Both the position numbers and the translations under genes were made by a program. DNA of 64,000 nucleotides from Tretioscincus oriximinensis. Taxonomy: Eukaryota > Chordata > Lepidosauria > Squamata > Gymnophthalmidae. The stretch is from positions 254,753-318,752 of the forward strand of contig JAJVDF010000210.1 of the NCBI GenBank assembly GCA_022410635.1, given 5' to 3'. The notes below the pieces were generated by a model. The model was not told the origin of the DNA. It did no database searches and worked only from the letters and a program-made list of their open reading frames with translations. Below are positions 22,832 through 32,884 of the stretch, one piece after another (the stretch's first letter is position 1; each line of letters opens with the position of its first letter).

Positions 22832-22865
22832 CTGAAGAAGTAGACCTGTCTACGAAAGCTTATGC
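22832..22865 (+). ncRNA. Hammerhead-ribozyme-like core in the PLE right terminus
   Basis: CTGAAGA (22832-22838, fitting C-U-G-A-N-G-A), a helix GTAGAC/GTCTAC with a CT loop (22840-22853), GAAA (22854-22857), then GC-TTAT-GC. The inverted copy is on the minus strand at 21833-21868. Hammerhead motifs are reported in PLE terminal repeats. One extra A precedes helix II and the base expected as U before the cleavage site is C here, so activity is doubtful. Confidence 0.5.
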
Positions 22866-23114
22866 CAACCACTTTTCTCAAGTTAGTCTCAAAGTGCTGC
22901 CAGCTCCTTTGCTGGACTTTCTGCTAGACTAACACGGCTATTTCTCTGAAATTGAAAATATATAGTTATTGTATCTCCGTGTACTACCTGATATCCGCGG
23001 CTGTTCCTTGAGTGGGTGNGGGAGGTGTGAGCAGTAGTAGGGGACACGGGTTAAAAAAAAAGAGAGAGAAAGAAAAACCATTGTGGAATGAAGCCATCAC
23101 ATATACCGTGGTCT

Positions 23115-23524
23115 GGAAACCATGTCNTATGAGGAACGGTTAAAGGATCTAGGGATGTTTAGTCTGCAAAAGAGAAGACTGAGAGGAGACTTGATAGCTG
23201 TCTACAAATATCTGAAGGGCTGTCACAGAGCAGAGGGATCAACATTGTTCTCATTAGCACATGGAAGGACTAGAAACAATGGAATGAAACTGCAAGGGAG
23301 TAGATTTAGATTAGATATCAGAAAAAACTTTCTAACAGTCAGGGTGATAAATCAGTGGAACAGTTTGCCACAGAGGGTGGTGAGTTCGCCTTCCCTGGAA
23401 GTTTTCAAACAGAGACTGGACAGTCATCTGTCTGGAATGGTTAATGAATCCTGCATCGAGCAGGGGGTTGGACCCGATGACCCTGGAGGTCCCTTCCGAC
23501 TCTATGATTCTATGATTCTATGAA
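23115..23524 (+). pseudogene. CR1 LINE 3' end, chicken-type octamer
   Basis: The frame reads YEERLKDLGMFSLQKRRLRG, DLIAVYKYLKG, RNNGMKLQGSRFRLDIRKNF, INQWNSLPQRVVSSPSLEVF, VGPDDPGGPFRLYDS: the C-terminus of CR1 ORF2. It ends in TATGATTCTATGATTCTATG, the ATTCTATG octamer tail. One n sits near the first codon. A different subfamily from the TTCTTATG copies. Confidence 0.9.
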
Positions 23525-26097
23525 ATCCTTGTGGAGTCAGTAGGACAATGTACCAGAAAGTTGATACCNTGCTTGTTGGGTAGCAATTCTGCATTTGGCT
23601 TTTCTGGCGGGGACCTCACAGTATCCTGTTGGCATTATCCTGTTATGATGTGGTACACAGGAAGGCTTTTCACCATCTAAGCTTCAGGCGTGGCATCAGC
23701 TAAAGGATATTCCAGAGCAACAGAATGTTTTCCCACCTGCACTACGATAACCTTGTNTTTGCTTCTTAAATATTTGTATCAAGTTTCCACAACAGAATGA
23801 AATATAAACGAGAAACACAAATAAATACAGACCAAGAATTATATAACAGAAATAATAATCAAACATAACCCTCCTTCCCCGACCCTCCTCCTGCACCGCA
23901 CCCCACTGGACTACCGGTAATGCTGTTAACACATGGAACATCATCATGCATGTATCATCATGGTCCAAAATTCCCATGTGCCTGCAGCATCTGACTCCAG
24001 ACATATTGAGGGCCTCTGACTCCAAATTTCCTGATGACCCTGAACTTTCTTAGAAGTTTAATGTGGATAGTAAATGAAATAAGAAAGAGAACTGGCTTCT
24101 GTGGAATGCCACATTAATATTCCAAGGATTTCGGGCAAATGTCCCATTGCTACTTTCTGAGATAAGGAAAGAACTATTGCAAAACAGTACTTCTAGGTCC
24201 CTCTCAAAGGCGCTTCAGCCTTTGAGAGATTAAGCTGAACTAATACAGCCGTTTCCCACTCCTAAGNAAGATAATCCATCAGACTGACCAGGCTAGTCTC
24301 AGTGCCAACCTCAAGCTCAAACTATTTGGAGTGGGTCTAGATAATGAGATTTGGAAATTGAACAAGACAATGATAAAATAGAATATAAGGTAGAATAAAA
24401 AAAAGCTATNTTGGTTAACAGTTTGGCTTAAGAAATAAATGCAAGAACATGACAATAACTTATGGTATAATGTTTCTGGTAAAGCCTAATGCATTAAGAA
24501 CATTTAATATCATACAATGTTTGAATCTTGCTCTGGCAAGGAATATAAAGACTGGAAGGCAAACAAAATATCACATTTTTTCTAGCTTATATGAGTGACT
24601 CAGGCTGCATGGATTTTAAAAGGATTTAGAATCTGTAAAAAAGCTTGACAATTTCATCATTTTTAACTCAATAAACTAGTGTCATAGGTGCGGGGAGGTC
24701 TTCATAAACTGAGATATATGAAATGAATAAAAAAGATGTAAGACAGCAGTAAAAACTGGAACAAACTGGAGACTGGAAATATAAATTCGCCTTCCAGCAG
24801 TGAATTAAAGTGAATTGCTCAGCAGAATAATGCAGTTATAAATGAAGTCAAAATAACAAAAGAGATATGTAAGCGAATGTTGTTAAAGACTTAATGGACA
24901 ATGAAATTGACTCAGAGCATTTCCACACGGGGTTCTCCTCCTGGCTTGGTAGGATCATCATGATGCCTCTGCCCGACAATACAAAGGAGCTTTCGTGGTC
25001 CTCCCATGATCTACCCAGGGAAAAGTCCCTTTGTAATGAAATAACAAATTGCTGATGTTTTCCTACACCAGTCCCAAATGGCTGCTGCTTTCATAGGAGG
25101 CTTCCTGCAGCCCCTGTGTATGATGTGCTGCCGCAGGACTGCCAGTACTGCAAGAAATTGCCTGCCAGTCAGAACTGCAAAATCACAGCTGGCTGACATG
25201 TGCGACACCGNCTCCCTTGTCCTTCAGCCATGTCCTTGTCAGCTCACCATGGATTTGGGACGTAGCCATGAATGGAGGGACGACTGGGTTATTTCGGGTT
25301 CAAACTCGATTTGGGGTTTTACCCCGTAGTCTTGACCTAAGCTAAGGTGTTGAAGTATTGGTTATTCATCTGTCTCTGCAGATGGTTATGTATGGTAGAT
25401 ATTCTTAAGACAAATCTAACTTCTAATAGCTGACTCTGTTCCTAATTTCCTAATTTTCTTGAGTAAACTATTCCTTGATACAATCTTGGGTAAACTATTT
25501 TCCCCAGAACTACTGTAGGCAATGACTTGATTTATCCTAAGGCTGTATTCACACTAAGGTAGACTGTAATGATTTAAGCTGCATCCAGGTGACATTTATC
25601 CCACTATAAGTGGATATTCTTGAACAAAACATGGATATTTCATGGCCCTTTCTACTCATTTCTCAGCCTCTATTATCTTTCTTGTACCCATTGATAGAGC
25701 TTGCCAAAGCAGTTAATACTTTTTGTTACCGTTTTAAATACCAGCCTAACGGAAATGATGTAATTCTGCTAAGTGTTCTAAAAATGAACTACATGTGAGA
25801 ATCCTGTCAGGTCTTTAATTCTTATATTAATGGCAGAGAACTATCTGCCTTAGAGATCAGAGGTTGTCATTAATCACCCTGCAGATAGAAATCTAAACCA
25901 AAGGCTGGAGAAAAGAAGATAGAATAGACCTATCCATAAGACTGCTGAATAACACCCATAAATATTAGACAACTGGAAGGCTACAGGATTCTGTTCTTAC
26001 TCTGAAGTCACACCCACCACACAACCGTGGATGCAACAGGGGGCACAAGTGCTTGCATTCACCTTAGAGATAGACAGCATGTGTTGTGTCTTCATAG
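23525..26097. other. Long stretch without recognised gene
   Basis: No frame with protein similarity. Small observations: a short hairpin CTCTCAAAGGC/GCCTTTGAGAG at 24201-24228, and a GC-richer block at 24905-25330 starting GAGCATTTCCACACGGGG that may be an old transposon. Confidence 0.45.
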
Positions 26098-26180
26098 CAA
26101 TATAAGAATAGTCCTGCACAATTGAGCTACATCCCGTCTAGTTTAGCATTCTCTCTCGCATAGTGGCCCACAAACTGTGT
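26098..26180 (-). mobile_element. Degraded CR1 3' end
   Basis: AATATAAGAATAGTCCTGCA, CCCGTCTAGTTTAGCATTCT and CATAGTGGCCCA align in order with the CR1 3' UTR seen at 3042 and 14195. Old copy. Confidence 0.6.
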
Positions 26181-26998
26181 GCCTTTCCTCTTCACTANTT
26201 TAAAGCTGGTGTGAAGCTTTCCCAAAAGAGAGGAGGTAGCATAGCAGTATATCTTGATGCTCTTGAATGTGCACTGTTGAGCACAATAAGAATTACTGCT
26301 GAATGGGCCATGTCCTTGTAGATCACTTGCAAGACTATTATTTATCTACATGTTAGTGGTGCAAGTCCCTGAAAATGCCCAGAATCCCCATAATTCTTCT
26401 TATTCAATGGGAAGGATGTATCGAAAGACTCTTGAGGATCCTCAGTGGTAAGATGTGTGCCCAGAAGTATCACTGGTATAAAGACTTCTAGAAGTCACCT
26501 TTTTTCACTTGAGAGTTTATAGCTTCTGACATCCCGGAGGTCTAGATCTTGTCTGCAGTTTATGCATGCTGATGCACATTTCTTTTAACAGCATTAAAAA
26601 TTATCTCATGAGGCACCAGCTGACTTCTGGTGGGTGTGCCATTGATGATTCTGAGACATGTTCATGCTGAAAACAACTCTTTGATATATCCTAGAACATT
26701 TTGGTCTTGAACAGCAGCCACAACTTCCCCTTTTTCTGTACTGTTAATGTAAGTAGTACCAGTTACAGCAGGTTCACACTGGAATAGAGTAAAGATGATA
26801 TAAATCTGAACAAATAATTCTGAATAATAAAAGGTTTCAGATTGGTGCTCTTGTATGGAAAAGAGGATCAGACTTCTGTACTTTAAAAGGTTATGTAGAA
26901 GAGAAATTTTAGGACCTTTATGAGCTAATCGTGTTAAACTGGATTTGTAAATCTGGATTTGCTTGATCCATATTAGCTGTGTCAGTGTGCAACAACAT
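26181..26998. other. Stretch without recognised gene
   Basis: No recognised content. Confidence 0.5.
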
Positions 26999-27290
26999 GA
27001 AGAAGAAGGAGGAGGAGAAATAGAATGAGGAGGGTTTTATACCCCACTTTTCTCAGCTGAAGGGACTCAAAGCAGCTTACAAGCTATTTTTTACCCAAAG
27101 GTTTACTTTCCATCTTACCCATCATGCTGAGATGGTTCCCATTTATCTAATTACAAAGTGCTTTCAAATAGCCGGGTTGGCTAGACCTGAGGCCAGTAGA
27201 GGGCACTCCCCATGGCCAACACAGGGTATCTCAGGAACGGGTATCTCGAGTGAAAGACCATTTCTTAACCACTATACCACCATGCCTCGT
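26999..27290 (-). mobile_element. tRNA-derived SINE
   Basis: On the minus strand: head GGCATGGTGGTATAGTGG with an A box, body TCTAGCCAACCCGGCTATTT and TTTGAGTCCCTTCAGCTGAG, and tail (CTC)/(CTT) at 26999-27019. Same family as 10498. The B box is decayed. Confidence 0.8.
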
Positions 27291-27615
27291 TAAACAGGTT
27301 GCTCAGCATTAGAACTGAGACTACATATGATACAATGCAGATTGATGCAGACCCTTTGCAGTTATGCCTATATTTATTCAGATTCAGACTAGTTGGATGC
27401 ACCACAGCTTCCTCTGGAATAAATACTAATGGCATGGATGTAATACTTCCCCCACAATTTTGAAAGAGCACCATAATCTAAAGGCATAAATCAATGATAA
27501 CTTCAAACACAAAACCCACAACTATATTGAAATATTATGTCCATTTCTCAAAACCGCAATCCCCTTTTCCTACTTCCTTTACTTTATATACAGGAGTAGA
27601 AGGAATCTTTTTAGC
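27291..27615. other. Stretch without recognised gene
   Basis: No recognised content. Confidence 0.5.
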
Positions 27616-27662
27616 TACTTTCTGAAGAAGCAGAATTGTCTATGAAAGCCCATTCTGCCTAT
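27616..27662. mobile_element. Penelope-like element terminal fragment
   Basis: TTTCTGAAGAAGCAG, TTGTCTATGAAAGCCCATTC and TGCCTATCTT follow the order of the PLE terminus. A C15 run follows at about 27673-27687. Confidence 0.55.
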
Positions 27663-27689
27663 CTTGACAACAACCCCCCCCCCCCCCAT

Positions 27690-27815
27690 CTGAGAAACGG
27701 CTGTCCCTTCCCTATTTTTAGATGTGGCTGTTTTTAATATGTTATTTATGATTTTACTGTTAACCGCCCTGAGACTGTCGGGCATAATGTACATAAGTAA
27801 AATAACAAGTAATTT
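27690..27815 (+). mobile_element. L2-like LINE 3' UTR end
   Basis: CTGAGAAACGGCTGTCCCTT, then ATGTGGCTGTTTTTAATATG, ACCGCCCTGAGACTGTCGGG and an A-rich end. Same 3' UTR as 9005 (opposite strand) and 30237. Confidence 0.7.
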
Positions 27816-27869
27816 CATATGGATTTCATATACTGTAGTCTCTCATTTTTCTCTGTTTCACAGCTGCAG

Positions 27870-28160
27870 GTCTGTGATACCCAAAGGGAAAGAACACTCT
27901 GACAGAAGAGATTTCAGCTCAGGAAGTGTTTTATTTCAGCTCTGACTGGTATCTGAGTTTGGTCAGCAGTGGCTGGCCAGCTGAACTGCAGCTGTATTTA
28001 TACATATCATCAGCCAATCATATGGGTCTAACTAGTCCCCCTCCCATGAGCCACAGGCACATTACCTAATCTTTAACTTTCNCTCCAAAAAGTATAACAT
28101 AACATACATGGACACTCAATATCTACATATATACAGAGACTTTTATGTCAGGATCCCTGA
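27870..28160 (-). mobile_element. Candidate solo LTR
   Basis: Read on the minus strand, the segment has the order of an LTR promoter and poly(A) unit: GTGCCTGTGGCTCATGGGAG, a TATA box in GATGATATGTATAAATAC, about 65 bp, AATAAAACACTTCC, then a terminal region ending GGGTATCACA. No flanking duplication or internal retroviral/gypsy coding sequence was found, so both edges and the class remain open. It could instead be part of an unrelated repeat. Confidence 0.4.
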
Positions 28161-28269
28161 CAACATCATTGTCATCTCATTCTCATCTCTCTGTGTCTCT
28201 GAGTCCATCCCCACTCACACAACATTACCATCAATGAACCCCAAGAGGTTACAAATGTTCAGCAATCCT

Positions 28270-28620
28270 TTCGCTAAAAAGGCCCTTGGTTGCAGAATTT
28301 CCAGCTACTCTGCAATTCAGCTGCTGACATTTCTAAAATCTGAAAGATAGCTTTGTGGGGACATTTAGTAATTTAAACATGGCAAATATTGCAAGACTTT
28401 GAGGCTACATGTAAAATTTAATTGGTTCTTGGCTCGCAGAGAATGCTGGGAATTGTAGTAAGGCAAGCACAGCAATGCATTATGGGGCATGTCATGTAAC
28501 AAGACTGCTAAGCAATGTACCAGAGCAGCTTCTAAACTTAAGGTAGGTGAGATGGGGTCACAAACACTTTTTCCAGTCTTAAAAAGAAATAGCATGGCTA
28601 AACGTGTGGTGTGGAAGGAC
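28270..28620 (+). mobile_element. Family D element, copy 1 (TIR-type DNA transposon candidate)
   Basis: Shares, in order, AAAATCTGAAAG, AGCTTTGTGGGGAC, CTACATGTAAAATTT, GCAGAGAATGCTGGGAATTG, AGGCAAGCACAGCAATGC and a terminal GCATGGCTAAACGTG with copies at 51000 (minus) and 59963. Boundaries are approximate. No coding capacity. Confidence 0.6.
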
Positions 28621-28628
28621 CTTCTATC

Positions 28629-28682
28629 TGTGTGTCTGTGTGTCTGTCTGCCTGCCTGTATGTCTGTCTGCCTGTCTGTCAT
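28629..28682. repeat. TGTC/TGCC tetranucleotide repeat
   Basis: Imperfect (TGTC)n with TGCC variants. A looser TCTA/TCTC-rich zone follows to about 28910. Confidence 0.85.
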
Positions 28683-28914
28683 TCTCTTTACTTACCAGGT
28701 CAAATTTAATATGCTCCATTATATATTTCATCCAATTTTGTACAGTCCATTTATTTGCACATTTCCATCCCAATGCAATCACTGAGTGTATTGCCAACTC
28801 CATCTGAAGTCTCTCTCTCTATCTAATCTAGCTAACTATCATCTCTCAATCTCTCTCCCTACTTATCTACCTTTGTACCTATCTACATATATTTATTTTC
28901 TCTATCACACAACA

Positions 28915-29297
28915 TAAGGTCAGGGGGCATTCCTTGAAATTGTTGGGCAGAAGATTTAGGACAGACAAGGGAATGTATTTTTTTCACTAGAGTGCCATTG
29001 ATCTGTGGAATTTACTTCCAGAAGAGGTGATGTTAGCTAGCAGCTTGGACAACTTTGAGACAGGATTAGACAAGTTCATGGAAACCATGGGTATAAATAA
29101 CTNCTAGGATACTCTTGATACTGCCAATGGAGCAATAGGCAGGACTCCTGAAACATCAATTGCAGAGAGTTGATAACAGATGATGAATATTTTGCCTTCT
29201 CCTGTCTCAGACTGCCCAGGTCAATTGGTGGGCCACAGTGAGGGACGGAATGCTGGGCTGTGGTCTCATTCAGCAGGGCTCCTCTTATTTCAAAAAT
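28915..29297 (+). pseudogene. CR1 LINE 3' end
   Basis: Plus-strand counterpart of the 3' parts at 4277 and 14195: ATCTGTGGAATTTACTTCCA encodes the decayed LWNLLPEE block, then TAGACAAGTTCATGGA and GGGTATAAATAACT end the frame. The 3' UTR finishes CAGCAGGGCTCCTCTTATTT. Truncated before the RT core. Confidence 0.85.
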
Positions 29298-30236
29298 GAT
29301 AAATGCTGTTCAAGAAGATCAAATGAAGACTATGTGGAACCAGTCATTCTTTCGTTACCCTTGTTGTACCCTAAGCTGTTGGTGCCCTGCAGTTAGCCTT
29401 TTATAAACATTCAATTCTCTTCCCATCTCACTATCAAAGTGGAGTTCGTTTCAGTCAAAGGAAAGGGCTTGCTGATTTTCCTGCTTCTCTGCCTTCTGCA
29501 TAAATAGGGGAAATATGCATAATTTTGACACCAGCATGATTGGGAAGATTTTCTAAAAATAAGTATAGAGATATAGAGGCATGCAAGGCAGTAGAGATTC
29601 CACAAGTAAGGTAAATTCTAATGAGAACAGATGCTCCATCCTGACATTATGTAGAATGTTTTCAAGAGAATATTTCATTTGCTTTTTCAGGAAACTTAAT
29701 GAAATATAAGTGTACACTAGCAGATTCCATCTCTTCAGAAACTGTGGAAGTATGTTAGATCCTTTTAGCACTTTCATGCTGTGATCTGGAGCTGAGGAGC
29801 ACAAAATCTCACTGGTCCAAAGCANTTCATAATGTGGCCTGAGACAGTGTCATCTGCATGACAGTAGACGAGTTTTCACACTGGTCCTGCATTTCATACA
29901 AGGTTCAAGGCTATTGTCCAAAGATGCTAAAAAGCTAGGATTAAAGTTTGATAATCCAGAAAACACAGGTTTGCCTTCAGAGTACTTCTTTATTCTGTAC
30001 TAAATACCAGTTGGTCTGGACTAGATCTCAATATTGAGTTTAATATTACAGATCAAGGGATTCTTGACCTGGATCACACTGCATCCTGTGCCGCCATGGA
30101 TGGGATCTCCTGTATTCTACTTTAATGCATGGAAGCAAGATCCATAGTCTCCTTTCTAATTCTACTGTATATAAACACTAGTACAGAAAGACTCTTAGCC
30201 TGAAAGATGATGCCATAGGTAATGTACTTGGCTTTT
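29298..30236. other. Stretch without recognised gene
   Basis: No recognised content. Confidence 0.5.
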
Positions 30237-30365
30237 GGCTGAGAAACTGCTGTCCCTTCCCTATTTCTTTAGGTATAGCTGTTTTTAACATGTTAATTGT
30301 GTTTTTATTGTTAACTGCCCTGAGACTTTGGGGTATAGGGCGGTAAAAAATGTAAATAATGTAAA
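30237..30365 (+). mobile_element. L2-like LINE 3' UTR end
   Basis: CTGAGAAACTGCTGTCCCTT through ACTGCCCTGAGACTTTGGGG, TATAGGGCGG and a TAAATAATGTAAA tail. Directly abuts a SINE fragment at 30366. Confidence 0.75.
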
Positions 30366-30575
30366 AAATGCTCTCTCTACTGGCCTTAAGCTTCAGCCAA
30401 CCCAGCTATTCAAAAGCAATTTGCAAGTAGATAAATAAGTACCAACGCAACGTGGTGGGGAAGCTAGAATAGATTTAAGCTTTCAGGTGCAAAAAAGCCC
30501 ATTGTAATCTGTTCTGAGTCCCTTTGGATGAGAAGAGCGGGGAATAAAAAACAAAGCAGATACTTTTTCTTCTTA
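30366..30575 (+). mobile_element. SINE body without tRNA head
   Basis: CTCTCTACTGGCCTTAAG, CAGCCAACCCAGCTATTCAA and GAGTCCCTTTGGATGAGA, then TTTTTCTTCTTA, as in the SINEs at 10498 and 26999. The tRNA-like promoter is missing, so the copy is 5'-truncated and silent. Confidence 0.75.
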
Positions 30576-31314
30576 AAATGCTCTAGGCCTTATTCTGGAA
30601 CAGAATAAGAGTCTAACGAGCTTGCTGCCCACATGCCATTCTGGACTAGGGCCTGTGCTAGGCCAAATGGTATATGGACATCAGGCCCTTAGATCACTTT
30701 CAGGAACAGAATAAGGTCTGGTGCATTTTTGGGCCATTTAGAGAAATGATCCAGGTTTTACTGAGCCCATTTTATGTACTATAATAATTATCTTCTTATT
30801 GAATGCTTACATCTCCACTTGCATGCAGAGGGAAGTTCCTGAAAACGCTAAAGCACCACCTTTCTGCACATGGTATCAAGAAGTATCCCACCAGGAACTC
30901 ACTCCTTTGCAAAGTACATGATCACAAGGTTGGCACCTTTGTGTATAATTTACCATTTCCTGTGGTCAAAACAAAAATGTCCTGTTTGCTACATCAACCA
31001 GGCAACTCTGCCATCCAAAATAGAGCCAAGGAAGTCCCTTGTTACATGGTAAACAGACTCTTTTTGCTGAAGCGTCCACCAACAAAAAGAGTTTGTTGAA
31101 TTCTTTTTTAATGTAACGTATTAAAATGTGTGGCAAATTATGTGATACCTTTATTGTTAATANGGTTGCTTTTCGAACAGTTTAAACATAGAAAAGTAAG
31201 TGAATAGCATATGCTGTTGTAGATTATTGTTTAAAATACTTAAGGGTTAATTGTGGGTGAGAGTAAATTCATTAATTAAAATTCACTAGAAAACAAAGCA
31301 TGGAAGATTAAAGT
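30576..31314. other. Stretch without recognised gene
   Basis: A 98-codon frame (30803-31099) has no recognisable domain. A small hairpin CTTATTCTGGAACAGAATAAG lies near 30590, and part of it recurs near 30705. Confidence 0.45.
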
Positions 31315-31567
31315 TTAAGCCTGCGCGCACACAGCTATTTTCTTACTCAATCAGGGCGAGATGAGGGAGGTTCTGGCACATGTGTTAAGTGTCTTTCAGC
31401 AGTCATCTCACAACAAATGCCATTTATCTCAGAATAAATTATTGCTGGGATATTCAGGCATCATTCCGGAGAACCTCCATCTTCTCATGGTGAACCTCTG
31501 TCCCCTGGCTGCCATCCCCCGTCTTCCAGCGTGTGCAAAAAAGGCATGAGAGGTGAAACAAGTGAGG

Positions 31568-31780
31568 ATGCAGCAGTAGCTGTCAAAAAGGACTGCACTG
31601 ACAGGCTGCATCCACAGGGAGCCAATCTGTTCCTTGGAACAGGAGCCTGCCAACTACATGTTAGTGTAGACTATGGCAGGCACAATGGGCTGGCAGGGTC
31701 CTATTCCGAGGAACAGATTGGCTCCCTGTGGATGCAGCCTGTCAGTGCAGTGCAGTCCTTTTTGACAGTTACTGCTGCAT
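31568..31780. repeat. Palindrome P1 inside family G copy A
   Basis: Arms of about 70 and 75 bp pair nearly perfectly (ATGCAGCAGTAGCTGTCAAA against the complement of TTTGACAGTTACTGCTGCAT). The right arm has an extra 5-bp TGCAG step. The loop holds a family E core (31641-31678). Confidence 0.85.
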
Positions 31781-31999
31781 GAGGAAATTCTGCCGAAGTA
31801 AAGAGGAAGTGGAGACAGCCACGTTCTGCTGGCCCCATCCATACGGATCCTAGTTCTGGGCAACATTTTGGGAGAGAGCTTGGCCACCCACATGCCAAAA
31901 TGTCCCAAAATGTTACAAAATGTTACCCAGATCTAGGCTCTATATGGATGGAACACGGCTGTCTCCGTCTCCTCTCTGCTTTGGCAGAATTTCCTCTAG
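31781..31999. repeat. Palindrome P2 inside family G copy A
   Basis: Begins GAGGAAATTCTGCCGAAG and ends CTTTGGCAGAATTTCCTC. Arms of about 85 bp are similar but more diverged than P1, with a short CTGGCCCC interruption. The loop has repeated CAAAATGTTAC words. Confidence 0.75.
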
Positions 32000-32552
32000 C
32001 CAGACCTCCACCTGCTTTTGGGGGCTGCTGCTGACAGATTGGCTTCAAGGAAGAGGCAAACAATCCTCCAGCGATGGCAGCAGCAGCCCCTGAAAGCAGG
32101 CAGTGGGCGTTTGTGCATGAGATTGCTATATTCCGGAATATAGCTTTGTGGTGTGCACAGACACGTGATTGCTATATTCTAGAATATAGCTTTATTCCAG
32201 TTTTTAGCTTGTCGTGTGCACACAACCTAAGACAACTTTGAAGCTATTAAGATACAGTTGTAAATGCCACACACCTGTGTAGGGAGGCTGGAATTATGAT
32301 AGAATGTCTGTCCTTATCTGTTTGTTTGATNTTTTGATTGATTGATCAATTAATGCAAACAACTGAACAAAAGTTCCCACAGCAAAGTGAAATGAAGGCA
32401 AGATTAAAAGCAGATAAATGATCTCTGGGTTGAAAGTTAATATCTGGGCTGGGATATGTTAAAAGTTCATAGACTCAGTCAACAATGTTGAAGGAACCAT
32501 TTTAAAATTTGATGCGATACAAAAATCCCTGGATTATATTCAAAGATAACTT

Positions 32553-32735
32553 AAGAATCATAGAATCATAGAGTTGGAAGGGACCTCCAGGGTCATCGGG
32601 TCCAACCCCCTGCTCGATGGAGGATTCATTAAACCATCCCAGATAGATGACTGTCCAGTCTCTGTNTGAAGACTTCCAGAGAAGGCAAACTCACCACCCC
32701 CTGTGGCAAACTGTTCCACTGGTTTATAACTTCTT
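32553..32735 (-). mobile_element. CR1 LINE 3' end, chicken-type octamer
   Basis: Starts AGAATCATAGAATCATAGAG, then AAGGGACCTCCAGGGTCATC and CCAACCCCCTGCTCGATGGA: reverse complement of the end of the 23115 copy. Truncated near the codons for the NQWNSLP block. Confidence 0.85.
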
Positions 32736-32884
32736 CATGTCTGCCCAGGGCTCAGAGCATTTATTGATCTGGGAAAACTTGACCTTGACTAATTTGATAG
32801 TGTCATCCTCTATCACACCTGCAACTGGTAAAAGCCTTACCTTTCTCTAGCTAACTTGTAGCACAACCAGGAAGTCTCAGGCAC

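Larger units (their letters stand above)
21782..22952 (-). mobile_element. 5'-truncated Penelope-like element with inverted termini and target duplication
   Basis: Flanked by the direct repeat TGAAAATATATA(G) (21769-21781 and 22953-22965), placed inside the L1 3' UTR. The two ends are inverted copies of each other over about 140 bp: 21782-21926 (starts TCCAGCAAAGGAGTTAGCAG) and 22775-22918 (ends TTTGCTGGA). The right end has a further 34 bp ending CTATTTCTCTGAAAT. The coding strand is minus and carries linker and GIY-YIG domains (separate entry). A 35-bp unit (AGGTAAATAGCAGGAACTAA) is partly tandem at 21961-22018. Palindromic terminal arrangements are known for PLEs. Confidence 0.9.
21230..23077 (+). 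pseudogene. L1 3' remnant interrupted by a MITE and a PLE
   Basis: With the two insertions removed, the frame reads VCMAHMV then TARGWRDIDKWSLHLWYNHI, RERRLRALGML and WIQLIAVEIGS, similar to the L1 ORF2 end at 12.4 kb (VQLMAVEIS). After the PLE the 3' UTR resumes (22966) and ends in TTAAAAAAAAAGAGAGAGAA. The 10-bp word CCATTGTGGA follows the tail (23078-23087) and also occurs at 20860-20869. If that is the target duplication, the L1 began near 20870, but the sequence there is not clearly L1. Confidence 0.6.
31315..32231. mobile_element. Family G element, copy A, with four successive palindromes
   Basis: Ends look like imperfect inverted repeats: TTTAAGCCTGCGCGCACACA at the left and the complement of GTCGTGTGCACACAACCTAA at the right. 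Inside, in order: palindrome P1 (31568-31637 with 31706-31780), P2 (31781-31870 with 31913-31999), P3 (32008-32033 with 32076-32106), and two exact 20-bp palindromes GCTATATTCCGGAATATAGC (32125-32144) and GCTATATTCTAGAATATAGC (32171-32190), 46 bp apart. Copies B (32885) and C (49228) share the flanking blocks but not P1-P3. No coding frame. The DNA-transposon class is inferred from the termini only. Confidence 0.6.

Noticed and set aside
24201..24228. Short hairpin as a terminator or microRNA precursor
   Set aside because: Eleven-bp stem with a 6-base loop is too short for a pre-miRNA and bacterial-type terminators do not apply.
28629..28910. CRISPR-like array
   Set aside because: Repeats are tetranucleotide microsatellite units without unique spacers; the genome is eukaryotic.
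30803..31099. 98-codon plus frame
   Set aside because: Composition and lack of any motif do not support a gene.
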